Source: Labilithrix sp.
Lineage (GTDB): Bacteria > Myxococcota_A > Polyangia > Polyangiales > Polyangiaceae
NCBI GenBank assembly: GCA_019637155.1
Contig: JAHBWE010000006.1
Location: 248,001-312,000 of the forward strand
DNA length: 64,000 bases
Direction of reading: 5' to 3'
The position numbers and the translations under genes were made by a program. The notes below the pieces were generated by a model. The model was not told the origin of the DNA. It was given only the letters and a program-made list of their open reading frames with translations, and ran no database searches. Within the stretch, counting starts at the first letter, position 1, and each line of letters starts with the position of its first letter. Of this stretch, positions 61,326-64,000 are shown piece after piece.

Positions 61326-61928
61326 CTAGTGCGCGCGAGCTTCTAGCTCTCCGCCGCGTGCCGGGTACATGAGGGCGAGGATCTGCCGTGCGTCGATCGG
61401 CTTCGCCAGGCACTTCACCGCGCCGGCTTCGAGCGCCTTCTGCTCGAGAGCAGAAGTGAATGCGCCGGAGACGACGTACACCGCCACGTCCTTGGTCGCC
61501 GGCGCTTTCTTGAGCCGGCGGCACACCTCGAGACCGTCGATGCCAGGCATGTAGACGTCGAGGAGGACGGCGTGCGGGTGGAAGGAACCCACCAGCACGA
61601 GCGCGTCGATGCCGTTCGAGGTCGTGGTGACCTCGACGCGATCAGCGAAGCGCTTGAAGGAACGGGAAAGGGCCTTGAGCTGATCCACCTCGTCATCGAC
61701 GATCAGGAGGCGTTTTTTCGCCGCATCCTGAAGGTCCGCCGGGATCGGCATCTCGTGCCTTACGAGGAACGAGACGAGATCCGCGGCGCGAATGCGGCGG
61801 TGCCCACCAGGCGTACGGAAGGCCAGGAGGAGCCCGTCGTCCACCCACTTCTTGACCGAAGAGGGGTTCACCTGGAGGAGCTCCCCCACCTCGCTCGAGG
61901 TCAGTAGTTGGTCGCTGACGATTTTCAC
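61326..61928 (-). CDS. HTH-receiver fusion regulator
   Basis: A 200-residue regulator. Residues about 7-57 are a MerR/excisionase-type helix-turn-helix (LTSSEVGELLQVNPSSVKKWVDDG, then RTPGGHRRIRAADL). Residues about 73-195 are a receiver domain with Asp 124 in AVLLDVYMPGIDG, ACRRL and a KP switch at the end. DNA binding placed before the receiver is the reverse of the usual order. GTG 61928 has TAAGGAGAG upstream, a strong site. A palindrome sits just upstream at 61967. It is the likely transcriptional output for the kinases encoded in this block. Confidence 0.92.
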   Translation of the reverse strand: MKIVSDQLLTSSEVGELLQVNPSSVKKWVDDGLLLAFRTPGGHRRIRAADLVSFLVRHEMPIPADLQDAAKKRLLIVDDEVDQLKALSRSFKRFADRVEVTTTSNGIDALVLVGSFHPHAVLLDVYMPGIDGLEVCRRLKKAPATKDVAVYVVSGAFTSALEQKALEAGAVKCLAKPIDARQILALMYPARGGELEARAH

Positions 61929-61966
61929 GGATTACTCTCCTTACTCGGAATGCGGGGCAAAGTCAA

Positions 61967-61987
61967 AACGAATTCGTTAAATTCGTT
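61967..61987 (-). promoter_or_regulatory. AT-rich palindrome upstream of the HTH-receiver gene
   Basis: AACGAATTCGTT (61967-61978) is a perfect 12-base palindrome, followed directly by another half-site AATTCGTT (61980-61987). It lies about 40-60 bases upstream of the GTG start, in an A/T-rich patch that contrasts with the surroundings. It is a good candidate for the binding site of the regulator encoded next to it (auto-control). Confidence 0.5.
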
Positions 61988-62165
61988 CGATTGGTGGTTT
62001 TGCAGCAGAATCGGGGCAGGGCGTCGCAATTACATCACGTTGGTCCCGGCCAACCCACGAGTTTACGGCCAAAGAGGCGCGGGCGTTCAGAGAAAGGTGA
62101 CGAATTCGACGAGGGAGGCGGGGGGCGGGTAGGTCGCCCTTTGGGACACTTATGTATAAGAAATG

Positions 62166-63353
62166 TCACCACTTTTGGGTCGAAGCCGCGATCTCGGGCG
62201 AGGGCCGACCGAGATAGTAGCCCTGGAGATAGTCGCAGCCGAGCCCGACGACGCACGCCAATTCGTCGGCCGTCTCGATCCCCTCCGCGACGACGCGCAT
62301 GTCGAGATCGCGGCAGAGGCGGGTCATCGAGGCGACGATCTGGCGCTTCACCGGGTTCTTCTCGACGTCGCGGATCAGGGTCATGTCGAGCTTCACGACC
62401 TCCGGCTCGAAGGTCGCGAAGCTGGTGAGGCCCGCGTAGCCGGCGCCGAGATCGTCGATGGCGATCTTGAAGCCGCGCCCGCGCAGCTCGGCGGCGCGAT
62501 GTTTCGTCTCCGTGAGATCGTCGAGCGCCGCGCGCTCCGTGATCTCGAGCACCACGCGCGGCGCGATCTTCGTGAGCGGCGCGGCGCGATCGTAGAGGTC
62601 CGCGTCGAGGAGATCGGACGGATGGAGGTTCACGAAGAGGAGCGAGTCGTCGTCCCCGGGCCGGAACCCCTCCACCGCGCACGCGCGCACCCGGCGTCCG
62701 AGATCGTGCAGGCGCCCGAGCCGCTCCGCGGCTTCGATCACGGCGCCGGGATGAGGCATCGACGGCTCCTTCGTGCGCATGAGCGCCTCGTAGCCGGCGG
62801 TCTTCTGCGTGCGTCCGTCGACGAGCGGCTGGTACGCCATCGCGAGCGTGTCGAGCGCGCGGTTGAAGCTCGCGCTGAGGCCGGCGCGATCGCCCGCGAG
62901 CGGGGAGCCGCCGAGCCCGGCGAGCGCGGCCTCGCGCTTCGTGCGCGCGAGCAGCGCGAGCTTGCCGGCGCGGAGAAGCGTCGTCTCGAGCTGCTCGTGC
63001 GAGAACGGCTTCTGGAGGTACGTGAGCGCGCCGAGCTCGAGCGCCGCGATCGCGGTCTCGATGCTGGGCTGGCCGGTCATGAGGATGACGGGCACGTCGA
63101 GGTCGTACGAGCGGACGAGGCGCAGGAGATCGACGCCGGACATCCCGGGCAGGTTGATGTCGCTGAGGATGGCGTCGAAGGTCTGATCGACGAGGAGCCC
63201 TGCGGCGCCGCTGCCGTCGCCGCTCGGCACGACCTCGAAGTGCGCGCCGAGGCGTCGAACCAGGACCGCGCGCAAGGCTTCGTCGTCCTCGACGACGAGG
63301 AGGCGCGGCTTCGCGGGGATCTCGTTGGGTGCACCCATGGGCCCAGGACGCAT
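62166..63353 (-). CDS. Receiver-EAL domain c-di-GMP phosphodiesterase
   Basis: A 395-residue response regulator. The receiver (about 15-135) has acceptor Asp 65 in LSDINLPGMSG, T in ILMTGQ and K in LQKPF. The EAL domain (about 160-390) keeps the catalytic signature: YEALMR (E189), FVNLHPSDLL, VLEITERAA, IDDLGAGYAG, VKLDMTLIRDV, VAEGIET and QGYYLGRP. It should hydrolyse c-di-GMP to pGpG when controlled by phosphorylation. ATG 63353 was chosen because AGGTG lies five bases upstream; ATG 63338 is the alternative. It is divergent from a PilZ gene. Confidence 0.92.
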   Translation of the reverse strand: MRPGPMGAPNEIPAKPRLLVVEDDEALRAVLVRRLGAHFEVVPSGDGSGAAGLLVDQTFDAILSDINLPGMSGVDLLRLVRSYDLDVPVILMTGQPSIETAIAALELGALTYLQKPFSHEQLETTLLRAGKLALLARTKREAALAGLGGSPLAGDRAGLSASFNRALDTLAMAYQPLVDGRTQKTAGYEALMRTKEPSMPHPGAVIEAAERLGRLHDLGRRVRACAVEGFRPGDDDSLLFVNLHPSDLLDADLYDRAAPLTKIAPRVVLEITERAALDDLTETKHRAAELRGRGFKIAIDDLGAGYAGLTSFATFEPEVVKLDMTLIRDVEKNPVKRQIVASMTRLCRDLDMRVVAEGIETADELACVVGLGCDYLQGYYLGRPSPEIAASTQKW

Positions 63354-63487
63354 GGGACACCTACGGCGGACCATCGTCAAACGATAAGCCGGGGGAAGCC
63401 GTGGAAAGTGTCCCGATAAGCACAGCGGCACCATTCCCCGGTTAGCGCCCGAGCCGCCTTAAGCCCCGCGCGGGGTGGACGTTCAGG

Positions 63488-63838
63488 ATGCCCATGGATT
63501 CCTCCGAGCGCCGCCGCGACCTCCGTGCCCACGCTTCCCCACCACTCCACATCGTCCGGATCGGATCCGTCGAGAAGGTGGAGGTCCTGAACGTGAGCTA
63601 CCGCGGGCTCTTCGTGAGGATGGATGAGCCTCCGCAGCTGAACGAGCTGCTCAAGGTGAGGGTGGAGCTGCCGGGGAAGAAGGTGATCAACGCGCATGTC
63701 GTGTCGGTGCGCATCGTCCCCGACGCGCAGGGCCGCGCCGGCGTCGGCGTCCGCTTCTTCGCCTTGGTGGGGGAGGAGAAGCGGGCGTGGGAGTCCTACA
63801 TCACGAGCCTCGTCTCCCCGCGCCGGGCGGCGGCGTGA
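63488..63838 (+). CDS. PilZ-domain c-di-GMP receptor
   Basis: A 116-residue single-domain PilZ protein. The N-terminal ERRRDLRAH holds the R-x3-R ligand arginines, and NVSYRGLFV provides the N/D-x-S-x2-G strand that completes the c-di-GMP site. The remaining strands (LKVRVELP, INAHVVSVRI and GVGVRFF) form the barrel. It is divergent from a c-di-GMP phosphodiesterase gene (134 bases between starts), so the two probably act on the same signal. The start is ATG 63488; ATG 63494 is possible. Confidence 0.88.
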   Translation: MPMDSSERRRDLRAHASPPLHIVRIGSVEKVEVLNVSYRGLFVRMDEPPQLNELLKVRVELPGKKVINAHVVSVRIVPDAQGRAGVGVRFFALVGEEKRAWESYITSLVSPRRAAA

Positions 63839-63965
63839 CGCTCGCAGCGCCACCCGTTTGACGACCGCCAGGTCCATGACGGTTCTACAACCAACGACAC
63901 CGACGAAAATACAGGGAAATCCAGAAAACAGAGGGAGGCACGGGGGCTGCTAGAGGGAGGTCACG

Positions 63966-64000
63966 ATGGAACAGACCGCTCTCACCAGCACGAACGACGG
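63966..64000 (+). CDS. 5' end of a gene cut by the window edge
   Basis: ATG 63966 follows GGGAGG by six bases and opens a frame that stays open to the right edge (about 11 residues, beginning MEQTALTS). The strong ribosome site supports a real gene, but too little is visible to name it. Confidence 0.55.
   Translation, partial: MEQTALTSTND

Overview
The window is clearly GC-rich and gene-dense, with about 60 supportable protein genes and no rRNA or tRNA that I could recognise. The gene content points to a myxobacterium (Myxococcota, probably a Polyangia-type lineage): two eukaryote-like Ser/Thr kinases, at least fifteen predicted lipoproteins (several with low-complexity Ser/Thr linkers and Cys-rich domains), large hybrid histidine kinases, a RING-finger protein of the MXAN_6230/SCO0854 type, and TPR/HEAT proteins. 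This placement is inferred from gene families only.

Layout. 1-6962: end of a Ser/Thr kinase, an SGNH/CE2-type esterase lipoprotein, a lipoprotein with a caspase-like His/Cys arrangement, a Gre-like factor, a phosphodiester-glycosidase-like protein and a lipoprotein. 7040-17012: an acyl-carrier-like protein without its Ser, DsbD, a TPR protein, two coupled paralogous small proteins, GlyQ, a UDG-family protein, a zinc-protease-like exported protein, a second kinase, PgeF/YfiH and an ATP-grasp enzyme. 17013-18090: a gene-poor stretch starting with a mobile-looking repeat. 18091-23687: RING/TerD-like protein, then a coupled pair of HEAT-type exported protein and secreted peptidylarginine deiminase (PAD). 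23831-28114: lipoproteins, a MutH homologue, a repeat cluster and a methyltransferase-like gene. 28113-33652: cystathionine beta-synthase, an intact and a decayed Uma2 gene, lipoproteins, a porin-like protein and an esterase. 33606-41709: PAP2, DUF1428, thioesterase, zinc-ribbon repeat protein, RNA methyltransferase, an MsrP-like/PepSY/malic enzyme run. 41826-46223: threonine catabolism (LysR, Tdh, winged helix, Kbl). 46230-51864: TyrA, PAP2, a triple-DsbA protein and a PPC-domain lipoprotein. 51877-61928: a same-strand block of three histidine kinases, a KAS III-like enzyme, a ThDP enzyme and an HTH-receiver regulator. 62166-63838: divergent EAL and PilZ genes (c-di-GMP). A new gene starts at 63966.

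Working together. Clear functional pairings are Tdh plus Kbl (threonine to glycine and acetyl-CoA), MsrP-like oxidoreductase plus membrane electron donor, PAD plus HEAT protein (coupled by a one-base overlap), DsbD plus the triple DsbA-like protein (periplasmic thiol chemistry), and EAL plus PilZ. The 51.9-61.9 kb block pairs two acyl/keto-chemistry enzymes with four signalling proteins and is the best candidate here for an undescribed signalling or small-molecule system, though this is only inference. Short GC-rich hairpin repeats of at least two families sit between genes at 8.9, 17.0, 26.0 and 59.3 kb. At 59.5 kb one supplies the C-terminus of an enzyme.
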